Below are positions 36,501-49,400 of a DNA stretch of 64,000 nt, one piece after another (the stretch's first letter is position 1; the number at the start of each line of letters is the position of its first letter). The stretch lies in the NCBI GenBank assembly GCA_948146395.1, contig OX411543.1:73743558-73807557 (forward strand), in the 5' to 3' direction. The notes beneath the pieces were generated by a model. The model saw only the letters and a program-made list of their open reading frames with translations, had not been told where the DNA came from and searched no databases. The stretch is from Fragum whitleyi. Its lineage: Eukaryota > Mollusca > Bivalvia > Cardiida > Cardiidae. Position numbers and translations under genes: made by a program.

Positions 36501-38965
36501 GATTAGCCATAAGTATCAACTTTAAAAAAGTCAATAAAGTACTGTAAAAACAGAAACTAAGCATCTACATGAAACCGGTACATGTAGAAAATGAGAAAGG
36601 ACAGGTAAGAAACGGGGGTTCCTTTTTTTGCAAGAGTCTCGCGAGAAAATTGTGTGTCGAATTTGGTAATGTATACATTAGAGATCTTGTCAATACATTA
36701 TTGTGCAATTTTCAACACGAACACGAATGTATCTTTTTTTTAATTTTCAGCCCCTGTAGAACAGCGAAAAAATTTGGTGCTTAGGAAACTTTGAGTAGTA
36801 TATAAGCGAACCCTTAAAGCAGTTGTACCTTGCTTTGTTTTTGCACATTAATAAAAAGCAATGACTAATTTTGAAACGTTTTTTTTTATTTCATCTTGAC
36901 AAGCGGACTTTCTTTTAGCAGAAAAGCACCCATTAACATCAAAGAAATTGTTTTCTGCATTACCCAGAGAAGATTATGTAAAGTGATTCATGTTTTCCAT
37001 GAAAAGCGCAATAAAGTATATGTACGTAACCCGTAAAGCGATTGTAAACGGTCACTAGTCAAAATCCTAAAATTTGCGTAACATACCGTTAAGTAAGCGT
37101 TATGAATTTTACTACCGGGTTCGTGCAGCAACCTGACATTGTCGCGTTCAAGAAGATTCTTTATTCTTTTCAGAAAGTCAGCCGTCCAGAATGACCTAAA
37201 TTGTTTTATCAGATCTTTTAATCTAACATTCACAATATCTTTATAATTTGGCACCCTAACCAATGACTTTCAGTTTTTATTCCAGCACAGACGCGCGCCT
37301 GCCAATAATACCCAAAGGGGAGTAAGGCAGTATATACAGATAGGTTCAAACCAATACAAAATTTACGAATCCTTACAGATTCCTGATACGTTTACAGTTT
37401 AAAGCTTTCGTGAATCTGTATAAACTAGTTCGCATCCGTTTACCCAACCTTCGACATTGCATTTACTTGTTTGGATCTCTTGACACAGAATAAAAGAGTC
37501 ACAGTCTCTCGTCAAAAATTGTCTTCTAACAACTGTGAAAATAACCTATGGCTGAACATTGGCCTCGCAAATCTTTCTTAAACATACGCAAGTAAAACAA
37601 TCACAAACATGACTGGCATACCTTTTCTCAATCGAAAACCCACGTCCATTTTTTCTTATTTTCCAGTCAACGAAAAAGTCCGATCAATGCTCCAATGACC
37701 CTTTTACGCTGAATAATTCGGCACCTGGTTGTATACTAAGATTCAACGGAAAATCAGCACTTCCCTTCATCCCCAAAAGCTATTTGCTAATATTGAATTG
37801 AGATTTAAATAGATATTCTTAGATATTTGAATAGAAGATGTAAGTAAGTTGTACCCGTTTTAGCAGAAAGACGAAGCGGGCGTAACTTGTGCGTCAACGT
37901 CAGTACGTTGTGCTGCTGCTAGACAAGTATATTCTCATCGAACGATGCCATGATTTTTCCAATATATTGTATTGCTTACAAACGTTCGTACAAGTGATTA
38001 AGTTCGAGGTTATTGGAATGTTAATCGGCTTAATATTTTTTTCTGAAGATTTTGATTTATAAGGTTCCATATTGCTCCCCGAGTTAATTGTAATCATCAT
38101 GTACGCACGTGTTTTATTTAGATCTGTGGTATAGGGAAGTCGCAGCACATTAAATATAATTTTTGAGAAAAAAAAATTCGTTGCACGTAATGCACATGCA
38201 AAACACACAAATATTTATCCATCTTGCTTTTTTTGTGACACTGAACAATCATGCCAATTTTCAATGTCTTAAGTAGAAACAAAGTTATGGACAGGATATA
38301 AGTCTGCCGCACCAACAACACCCACTCAAACATCTACACCGCGGACTCCTTTTTCTTGTAAAGCTGAGTTAACAGATTAATAAAAAGAAGAATTCCGTTA
38401 TGGTCGCCATTGGAAATTTCAACAGATAATGATTTGATATAAGAGGTACTTGGCTGTGTTAAGCTTATAAATAGAATTCTTCAATTGAATCATTATAATG
38501 AACTATTCGTACATTGAAAAAATCAACATAAGGCACTATCCCGTACAGTTAGTTTGAGAGGGTAGGTGTTTTCTTAACGCGATTATTCAAAGAATATGGC
38601 ATCTTTTGGCAAAGGGGTTGCGATATTTTAAAGAAAATTAGATAAAGAGTCTTTTTAACAATTTGAATTCTATCTTAATTGTGTCGAAATATGTTGTAAA
38701 GAAGAAAATCGCCCGCGTCTTGTTGAAAAATTCAGCTTAGTCGGATGATCCGCGTATTAAAATGCAAATTTAAGATAGAAGTAGACAAGCCTTACCTTTC
38801 GCAATTATGCATAGAAATAATCATAAGTTCCATTTTACATGAGCGAAAATCGGATCTCATGATGTGGTACCGATTTTTAGATATTTTTATTTTAAAATTC
38901 TCTTTTATCTTTTAAGTGAGGATAACTCACTGAACTTCCGGTTAAGGCAACTGTACGGTTATACA
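36501..38965. other. no gene seen
   Basis: AT-rich intergenic DNA. A 91-residue minus-strand ORF (36988-37263) has no recognisable family and is left uncalled. Confidence 0.4.
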
Positions 38966-38967
38966 TA

Positions 38968-39138
38968 GTGATAAAGAGATGAAAGTTTTCTTTCGTTGAT
39001 TTCATGGAGGAATAAATCTATAAAAACCTAATCGCAATGTATGAATGCGCAAAGCGGTTTCATACATAAGTGTGCTTAGGGTTTTAGTGTCATTTCTCCA
39101 TGAAATCCACAAAGGACTATCTTCATATCTTCTAATCT
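38968..39138. mobile_element. foldback element
   Basis: Left arm GATTTCATGGAGGAAT..AAAACCTAA..ATGTATGAA, right arm its reverse complement TTCATACATA..TTAGGGTTTT..TTCTCCATGAAATC. Arms are about 75 bp and the loop is under 15 bp. Confidence 0.75.
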
Positions 39139-39377
39139 AAAATCATGAACAATAAAAATATTATGATTTGATAATAATTGATATATTTCTCACGGGGTAA
39201 CTTTCAAAATAGCTGCGTTCCCAAAATTAATTTCATTGAAAATTAAAATCATTTTGCAGCCAATCAGAATGCACGAAAAATGATGGAATCATTTGAAATT
39301 GAATCACAAACATGTATATCGAGGTTAATAACTGCGTTCAGATCAGTTTCATGATCTTCTCGGTTCTGTGAGACCAA

Positions 39378-39560
39378 ACACGATTACCTCAGTCGGTTGA
39401 GTGTGAGTTCGATTTCAAACTCGGTCAACTTCATCTGTCAGTACGAGTACCCAGTGAGGCACATTTGTATTACCCGCGTAGGCTAAAAGCTATCCTAGGC
39501 TTGGGCCTCGGAACATCTCGCCATAGATGTCTATTTTACAAAATAAAAAGATCATAAAAA
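39378..39560 (+). mobile_element. tRNA-SINE remnant
   Basis: ATTACCTCAGTCGGTTGAG resembles an A box and GTGAGTTCGATTTCAAACTC a B box, with the intervening anticodon arm deleted. A body and an A-rich end (AAAATAAAAAGATCATAAAA) follow. Confidence 0.5.
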
Positions 39561-39711
39561 CAAAACGGAACAAAACTGCTTCTTAATTCAGTTAGATTTT
39601 CTCTGTTTTAATTGGTATACACGTGATATAACTAGGGTTTTCGTAACTAATTGCAAGTATTCTAAAAAGAGATCACATCTTGCATAGGTCAACCGGCTTT
39701 TACTTAAGGTA

Positions 39712-39875
39712 GTAGACACGTAATAGTTCCGCAATATTTCGGAACTCATGATCTTTCACAATGTTAACCGAGGTTTCCAAATTAATATCATTAGGGAACC
39801 TCGATTAACACTGTTAAATTTTGTTACTTCCGAAACGTTGCGGAATTAATACGGGTTCACGACCTTTAACACCTC
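39712..39875. mobile_element. foldback element
   Basis: AGTTCCGCAATATTTCGGAA and AATGTTAACCGAGGTTTCC on the left face GGGAACCTCGATTAACA and TTCCGAAACGTTGCGGAATT on the right. Arms are about 65 bp around a 15-bp loop. Confidence 0.75.
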
Positions 39876-39879
39876 CTTG

Positions 39880-40469
39880 ACACGCGACAAAGGGACTATA
39901 TAGAAAGTGCTGGAAGAATCGATCCAAATAAGACTGCGTTGGCTGTTCGAATTGATCTGGACAGGAACTTTATATTGTAAAATATTTTCTGAAACTTTTT
40001 TTTTTTAAATATCGCTTTCAAATGTTTATTTTCTAGAGGACCCTTTTTCGAGTGATCGGTCAGATTTGACAAGAGAGAGAAAAAAAAAATCTAGAAAATG
40101 TACATACGAAAGGGTTAATTTGTTCGTGTTTTATATATAGTAATTATTTGTATCCACAGTGAAAGATTATACTTATACCTTATTTTCAATTGGAGAAGCG
40201 AAATCCTTTGTATTGACCCAGATTAAGTACACGTAGTGTCGTACGGACTCAAATAGAAATAAATATTTTGTATTATTTTCACTATATGAAAGTCGGCCTT
40301 GTGAATTAGATTTTCAGTCACGCGACATCTTTAAGCCAATCATGACAGCTATTCATCATTTACCATCTGAAAACTAATCGGGACGGCTTACCAAAGTCAA
40401 GTGAACTTAGCAACCCAAAGGTATAATTGAGTCGCACTTTTTAATGTATCACAAGTCACATGACGTCTT
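39880..40469. other. downstream flank of the transporter gene
   Basis: No gene seen. This is where the transporter 3' UTR would lie (minus strand). No single polyadenylation site stands out. Confidence 0.35.
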
Positions 40470-43400
40470 TCAGCCGATCTCGATAGCTTTCTTGTGACGT
40501 TTTCTCGTTATAATTCTGTGAATGTTTCCACACATAAACAAAGAAGCACCAATCAATAAACCAACCCCTCCGAGATAGAAACCTTCCTGGTAGCCGCCTA
40601 GTGCATCCACTAGTAGACCTGAAATTGAGATTGAAACTCTGTCATATTGTTAAATCAACGTTTTTTTTTTCCTAAAAGAAAAATTATAACACGATGGCGT
40701 TAAACACATACATAAAATAAGAAGAAACTACATAGAATTTGGTTCGCAATAAAATTTATATGTAATGGTTTTAACTGTGTACACAGATCGCCCGCCCATT
40801 TTTAACTCAACGTCATCTTAAGCGCGAACTTAGATTTTTATGAACGTCATATAACGGCACGCGTTTCGCTTTCTGTGAAATTCTCCCTACATCAAAATCA
40901 TTACCTTTTCATTAAATTTACATCCAGAAAAATGGTTTAATACGCCTACGCCTTCGCCTTCGACTCGGATGATATGGACTTTGACATACGGGAATAGAGC
41001 ATCATGCACAGTTTAAAACATCGTGAAATTGACACTCATTGCGATGAAATCCATTCAAAAACACTCGCTGTGCGATAAACTCACTCATTCCAAAAACCCA
41101 CTCAAACCACTCATAAGCACTCCAAAATCACTGAAAGATATACAGTGTATAAGATAAACAAATGTATTCAAAATAAAAATAGCTAGAAAAAAAATCCACG
41201 ATTTCACTATTATAAAATTATAAAATTTGGAAGCGTCTGATTTGTTCGTAAAGACACTAACTCATTCAATTGCATTCAAAATTCACTCAAAAACCATCCA
41301 TCTTGTCAATTTCAAGATGTTTTAAACAGTACCGGGGCAAAAACAACTTACAACTAATAGAAATTAAATAATCACCTGAAATAGTTGGTCCAACAAGAGT
41401 ACCCAAACCTTGAAACAACAACAGCAATCCAAAGGCTGACGGCATTCTATCCACTCCAATCACATCAACGGTGATCACTGTCTTTTGAGCTACATAACAT
41501 CCCATCAATACTCCGTAAGCTATTGCAACAGCAGCGAAACCATGTAAACTTGACACGAGCGGGACTAACAAAGACACTATCCCCAACCCGAATAAAACAC
41601 AATTATAGACCACGAGTCTACGCGGTTTAACAACACGTAAATCAAATATAATTCCAGATATAATCCTGGCAGACGTGTCTGATATACCGACTATTGAAAT
41701 GATTAACGAGGCATCGGTCTCTGAAATACCCTTACTTTTGGCAAAGGGAGGTAGAAACACTAGCGTGATCATCATCGACACTGAGTATGCGAAAATTGCC
41801 AAGCACAGTGAGAGAAACAGAAAACTTTTGAGCAGGGATATTTCAATCAACCTAGGTTTCGTTTTTGCTGTATCTTTCTTTGATGAGAAATTACCGTTTT
41901 GTCCTGGAAGATTTGTGTCATCTTTATTTGCTTTAATCGTGTCTCCACTATCATTTTTTGTATCAAAAGTCACTTTTGTAGTCTCCGTTTCTGTATCAGA
42001 ATCCTCACCGTCTCGTAGAGCCTCTGCTTCCACCATATATTCGGATACGTCGTCAGAGATCAATCTTTGTCTGTGATTTATAAGATCTGTCATGAGATTT
42101 TATCTGAGACAAGTTGGTCTTAACCTCGTCTAGAATAGAAATGTTATTAAGCAAGCCTTGGCGAGCTTAATAACGTTACTATTCTAGCTGACTTGATCTC
42201 GTCTGTAATAGAAATGTTTTTAAGCGAGCATTGGCGGGCTGAATAATTTTCATATTCTAGACGAGGTTAAGATCACCTTGTCTTTAACAAAAGCGGGTCA
42301 CAGATTTTTTTTTTCTCACATAAGAAAGTATTCTTACGTTAAAAACAATTTTTGGAACGCCCAGGTGAGAGAAATACCGCGATTACGTGCGTTAAGGTAA
42401 CTGCGGACACATAGAGGGCCATTTTAGGTCCAAATTTTAAATTGTCTGCAAATCATGCCTAATGCGATAAAACTATACTTTGAAGTACCCGCTTTCATAT
42501 GTCGGTCATAAAAAGGAATTTCATAACGTAGAGTTGACGTCATGACGTCATTAAGGGGGCCGACCCCTTTTTAGGTGCCAAAATCAGTAATTGTCCATTT
42601 TTTCGGAAATAATAAACCGATTTTCATCCCGAAAACGCCAATTGCTTTGTTTAAAGACGCTGGATCTTATGTTCTATTGATATGAGGATATTAGTGTAAG
42701 AAATACAATTAAATGTAACGCATTAAATGTTAATGTCTTCTGTGTTGCTATTTTCGAGTACAGTCACTGGAAATATTGCCTTTTTTCTCGAAAATTTGTC
42801 CGGTGACCTATGCTGAAATTTAGTTACATTGCTGCCAATTCATTCCGCTGAAGAAATTTGAAATAAAAAACATGTGTCTTCGGGTTAGATTTTTTGTAAA
42901 ATTCGATTCCGCGAAGATAACGCAAATCAGAGGATATTTCAACGTCGCGTCAAATGTTCACAAAAGCTGTCTTTTTAAATGCATAAAACTTAAGTGATTT
43001 TTTTTTTTTTTCATTTCTTAAATTTTACATTCAGTCTTAATACTTTTGAACCCTATATTTTACGATAAACCTAAATTTCAAATATTTTAGAACGAGTTAT
43101 TGCACGGAGATTGGCGCCAAATAAGCATAGTGCAGATGGTTTTCCGACGAAACTGTTCCAACAACTTCACAAAGTCGAATTTAATAAAAAATCTAACCCG
43201 AAGACATATCATTTTTATTTGATTAATGCAAAGCATATTCTTTTCGCTACAAAATAACAAAAAAATCAGCATAGGTCACCGGACGAAATTTTGAGAAATT
43301 TCTACTTATTTACAAAAAATGAAATGAAAAAAGGAACGTCAAATCTTAAAATTTGTGAAATAGTTAGCGTTTCGGGCCTATATTTCTATTTGAATGTGCA

Positions 43401-46400
43401 CAGAAATTAAACGAATAGCTCGGGCGTTCTTGGGCTTTAAAAATGAAACTTTATTCGTGAAAATCGGCCGATTAATTCAGAAATTTTTTGCAAATATTGA
43501 TTTTGGCGGGTCAAAAAATGACGTCACGACGTCAAATGAACGAGCTTCAGATTCTTTTCATTGCGTGTTCGCTAATTCTCGCACTTCAAATACAAATCTC
43601 AGAAATTATTGTGAGATTTTAAGAAAGTCAAAAATTCGACTATGTTATCTGTCCGCAGTTACCTAAATGACGACGTGATGACGTCATTTAAATGTGATCT
43701 TTCACGTGTGTAAGACAAGTATATCTTCAATCGCTCTTCGTTAAAGAAGATCATGATGACTATGTGAGAAAAGGGTCTTTTTTAGATTAAAAGGGGATCT
43801 CATTTTTTAATAATTATTAATTACCACTTACTAATTTATACCGATAATAAATTGTGACTGTTCACAAATTACAACCCATTTCGGAAGTTTATACCAGTAG
43901 AACAAAAACAAGATGAAAACTCAGTTGTATACATCAAAGAATCATCCTCGAAATTCTAGAGAGCTACCACTAGACTTTACATTAAGGACATGTCTAAATG
44001 AAAGATCGAAAGTTTGAAATGAAAATCGTGTGATATTTTCCTTCGAAGAAAAATTTGCAGATTGAGAGACATTGCTTGTTGCAAATAAATTCTCCTTTCT
44101 TACATGCTGTTTTAATTGAACTCGTTGAAACGTTGGACTCGTTTTTAATCATGAAATGACGTCGTGCAATTCAAAATTTTTGAAAAAGTCACATTAACAT
44201 TTCAATAAACAAAATTTATAACAAATAAAAGTGTCTTCAAGATCATTGTTTTCTGGTCTAGTTTTGGAGAATTTATCAAGACGAAGCTTTTCGAGTCATG
44301 ATATTTCTTACAGCCGAGACAAGCCAAGACCAGATAACATTTATGTTTTAAGACACAAACATACTATACAATTATTTTTCAGGGCTTAAAGTTTTATGAA
44401 ACCTGTAAATTCAAAGAAAGAGGTGAAAGTTGTTATTGTTACGATCATAAATATGCAAATTGTTGCTAAAGACACACTGCTTCATGTTGTCAGGCAGGTG
44501 ATAACGTGCCATTACAAGCTTCATTACATGACTCAATTCATGTCTCCGAGAAAGAAGTACTGGTGTAATATTTGTGTCTTTGGACATGGGTAGTTTTTGT
44601 GCCGATTTGCCAAACTAAAGAGTTTGAATTTGGGTTTGATGTAAGAAGATAAAACCTTACTGTATATAAAAATGATATTTGAAATAAGAACTAAGGTTGA
44701 TTATTAATTTTTGCAGTCAGTTTTAATCGAATCCCTGATGAAGTTGCAAAGATAAAAGCTCAAATAAAAATATTCACATATTTAACGGTTTCATACTTTT
44801 TGCATATATAATTTTTCTGTAAGATATGTCATCTTTTTTCAGTATTGTGAATTTATATTTTTTAACTTACAATTTTCTTTGTTTTGACGATATCAGTTTC
44901 TTATGCAATTCTACAGGTCGAAACAAGGCACCACTTATCATGGTCTCCAAAGTTAGGCCTGAGAGTATCAACATAGCACCAATATAACCAAACACCGTGA
45001 ATAACCAATCTGAAACAAAAATGGTAATAGAAAATGATAACAGACCTCGAAGTGTTAACATAGCACATTTATAACTAAACACCGTGAACAATGAGCCTGA
45101 AATATTTAACTTAAAAAATCCAGACCTTATAGTATAAACGTGGTCACCGGACACCGGATCACAAAGATGTGTGAATTAACACACACAGAATTTTAAAAAA
45201 AAATGTTAGGATCATACGATCATAACTTTACCATTTGTTCGTTTCTTTGGGAAAGATTTATTTTAAGAATTCAGTATCTCCAAAAAGAATATTGAAGCAA
45301 AGCTTTGTATAAAAGACCTCTTACATGTACATGTACCGTAGTGTGAAGAAGTGGTTGGAATATTTCGTACTCTAAAATAATGCCCGCTTTACATTCCTGT
45401 TTTATTCTTTTCGAAAGACTATAGATCTACATGTGTTTGCATTATAAACGCATTTTGGACATTTATACTTGATCTACATAATTTTGTATGAATTTACGGT
45501 GCAGTATGTAATTACAGTTAAGAGCATCGTGAAATTGACATGACAAATTATGTTGGAATAGTTTTTGAATGAAATTGAATGAGCGAGAGGAGTGAATTTT
45601 GAGTGAAAATGAAGTGAAATAATCCAATGGCTTATTTTGATCAAGATGAAAAAAGCGATATCTATTACGCCCTTTAATAAAATGTGAATACCGGTGATAT
45701 AAATAGCTTTTTATGTCTCTCCGAACCAATCATACGCTTCCAAAATCAATAAAGTCAATAAAAATCGTGCATTTTTTCTAGTAATTTCTATTTTGAAATA
45801 AGTTGTTGATCTAGTATCTATAGTAATTTGGGAACGTTTTTGAAATGTTCGAGTGGGTGTTTTGAATGAATGAATGAACGAATGAATGAATGAAATGAAT
45901 GAAATGAATGAAATGAATGAAATGAATGAATGAAATAAAATGAATGAATGAATGAATGAATGAATGAATGAATGAATGAATGAATGATTGAATGAATGAA
46001 TGAATTGAGCGTTGAGAGAGCGACTTAGAATACTTTTGATCGGAATGAGAGTCAATTTCACGATGTAACTAACTGTACAAATGATGAGTCTAGTCTTATC
46101 ATGCATCTATTTTCAAATCAGAAAACACATGATTATTCCAATACAAATGTCAGAAATAAAAAAAAGACCAAACCTATGATCGGTGGAAAAACCATGATGC
46201 CAACTCCACCGCCTGCCGTAGCGATTCCTGTAGCCAGACCTCGTTTCTTATTGAAGTATTTGGTTATGATTATCAGGGCAGATGTGTATATCAGGCATTT
46301 TCCAAATCCTGCAAAATATAGATACATGTACCCCGAAAGAGTCTGATTTTCAATTGCGTTTCTCGAATTCAGGCATTAAAGTTTGCCAATCAACCCATAC

Positions 46401-49400
46401 AAATTAGAACAGGTATCAAGTTAGTGCTTGTGCGTAAAATAGCTTCAGGAAAAACTTCCCATAATCATTAGCGTTTAAATTGGTCGATGCATTTTAATTT
46501 TAAGAAATTAGGATATTATTCTTTTCTTGCAACTATAAACTAATCACACTTAAGTATGAATCGCTTAAATTATTAATAGTGTGATTAGCTTTTTGGTTTC
46601 ATGCATCTATGAAAATAAACAGGCGTTGCTTTCCTCTCTTAAATTCAAAAGCCTCTTATTCTGTGAGTCACTCTTCTATCTTTTATATGGCGTTTGATTC
46701 AAAGTCTCATTTGTTTTAATCTATTTGTTTTACTTCGATTGGGAAACAGGTTCTTTCAACTTAGATTGATCTCTCACGATTCTGCTTCCTTGAAAATTCA
46801 CTCGTTCCGAACGTGTGGGCCAATGAAAGAACCAAGAACGATAGCCGCTCCAGGGACCTCCATCTTCGCAAGCCAAGGGTTCTAACTCCACTATGTTCCT
46901 TACGTAAGGAACATAGTGGAGTTAGAACCCTTGGCTTGCGAAGATGGGGACCTCAGGACAAAGCCAGGACATTTGGGTCAAGAGGCCGATGTTCTACCAC
47001 TAGACCACGGACACCACTTGGTCTCAATGCTTACCTACGACAATGCTGAATGTGAAATACAGGATGTAGATGCTTTCTACATATGTTGAAACTATCATAC
47101 CAACGAACGACAGTCCTGTACCAAAATACACTACATATCTGGTTGAGAACCTCTCTGTCAAAGCACTGGCTATGGGAGCTTTATGGAAAATAAAGAGATA
47201 ATGTGTCAATAAGCAATAAAATTATTAAGTCATAAAAAATCGTTAGTCGAGCGATTACGCTTCTCATTCAAATATCTTACTTAATAGAAGTTTAAGCTGT
47301 TACGAGTGTGATTTATTGTACCTACATAAAATTCATAAATAGAAACAAAAAAAAAGGTTTTATGTAAAGTATGATTATTTCCCTATAAGACTAAAATTCT
47401 AATTGAACCTTTTGCTACCCACTTCGCATTGCAATGGCACGAAAGACATGACATACAAATTTTAAATTTGTTTTCAAATTATAGTTTTATTAATAAATAC
47501 TTACCTAATATTACAATATGGATTTCCTTTTCGGGTCCGCATAATAAACCTTCCGGAAATACGGAAGTAAACGAACTTTTGCGCATGCGCAACCTGACTA
47601 CTTCCGACAATCCTCGTGCAACTTCAGTATTCCTTCGGCGAAACAGTTCGCCTAAGTCAATACTAAATAACACGAGGGGAGGAGGGAGGGAAAGTTGTAA
47701 TATTAGGTAAGTATTTATTAATAAAACTATAATTTGAAAACAAATTTAAAATTTTTATTTCATAAAATACTTACCTAATATTACAATATGGATTATTATA
47801 GATTCCATAGCAGTATCAACAAAAGCGAGTGATTATTTAGTTAACTCACTTTAAAAGAATATACATCATCATTATATACAACAGTAAAAAGAAATGATTA
47901 CCTCTTGTCCAAAATAAAGGCTTTTACTCATTTCTGTACACAACTGTGATCCCTCCTATATACAACAAGATGGATTCCTTCTTGGAATAATGTTGATATA
48001 ATATGTCATATGTACACACAGTAATCACCAGAACTGTGAATAAACCACATTTCTATACTGGCGGTCCGCCGAAAAAAACAAATACATGTATACAGTTTTA
48101 GTGTGCCTCCACTAATTAAAAAAGTCAACATTCACTGGCTTCAAATAATGTCTCGTGAAAGTGGTCTCTCTGGACCAATCTGCAGCCTCCATAACCTGCT
48201 GTAAAGATGCACCCTTGAATAAAGCCCATGATGGTCCTACACTCCTAGTTGAATGTCCTGTGATTTTTCCATGAGTCTTATTCAACTTTTTGTAACAAAA
48301 TTTTATCAAACTAATTAACCACCTAGAAATAGTTATTGAAGAAACTGGTTGATGAGGTTTATTTACGGCCAAAAACAATTTCACAATGTCTTTTCCATTC
48401 TGATTTCTGTACTGTTCCGTTGTCTTTAGATAATACGCTAATGCTCTCTTTGGGTCCAATTTCCTATCTTTCTCCAAATGAGGCACAAAAATGTTTCTTC
48501 CCATATGACTAGGTCTATCAGACTTTGACAAACCTGTTCGGATAAAAGTGACACCCTGCTTTTGTACATTCACTTGACCTTCACCTAATTGTAAGGATTG
48601 TAAATCACTACATCTCCGAAATGTTGTAATAGCCATCAAAAAACATGTCTTCCAGGTACAGAACTTCAATGATGCATCTTTCATAGGTTCAAAAGGCTTT
48701 TCTTTCAAACAACCTAAAATGAGAAGAAGATCCCATTCTGGAACTAATCTTTTTAATGGGGGACGTTCATTAAAAATTCCCTTCAACAGTCTTATTATAT
48801 GAGGATGCTGACCAACTGGTACATTTCCTATTGGTGCTAAAACAGAAGACAGCATAGACCTATACCCATTTATTGTTCTATATTTAAGACCTTTTTCATA
48901 TAGAAATGTCAAAAATTCGGCACAATTTACTAAAGATGCTGAATAGGTATCAATTTTTTGTTCAACACACCAGCTATTGAACTGTCTAAACTTACTTCTA
49001 TAATCCTTTTGGGTGCCTTTTCTCCATGATTTTGATAATAACTGTCTAGTTTTTTTAGAAAAGCCTGTTGAAGAGTATTTTCTGTCGATAATAGCCATGC
49101 AGTCAGATGTAGAGACTCTACATTTGGATGCATCACTTTCCCCTTGCACTGAGTTAATAGATCCACTTGGCAAGGGAGACTTACAGGACAAGCTATTAGA
49201 AATTTCAGAATTTGTGGATACCAATGTTGTCTTGGCCACATTGGCGCTATCAGTATCATTGTACACCGAAACTGCTGAAAATGATATAGAACTCTGGGTA
49301 TCAATTGCACTGGGGGGAACGCATAAGCATACATGTTCTGCCATGCAATTGATAGGGCATCCATTGCATAAGCCTGAGGATGATGAATCCAGGAGCAAAA

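Noticed and set aside
36988..37263. 91-residue minus-strand ORF as a gene
   Set aside because: No recognisable family, splice-consistent partner or promoter; composition is compatible with chance.
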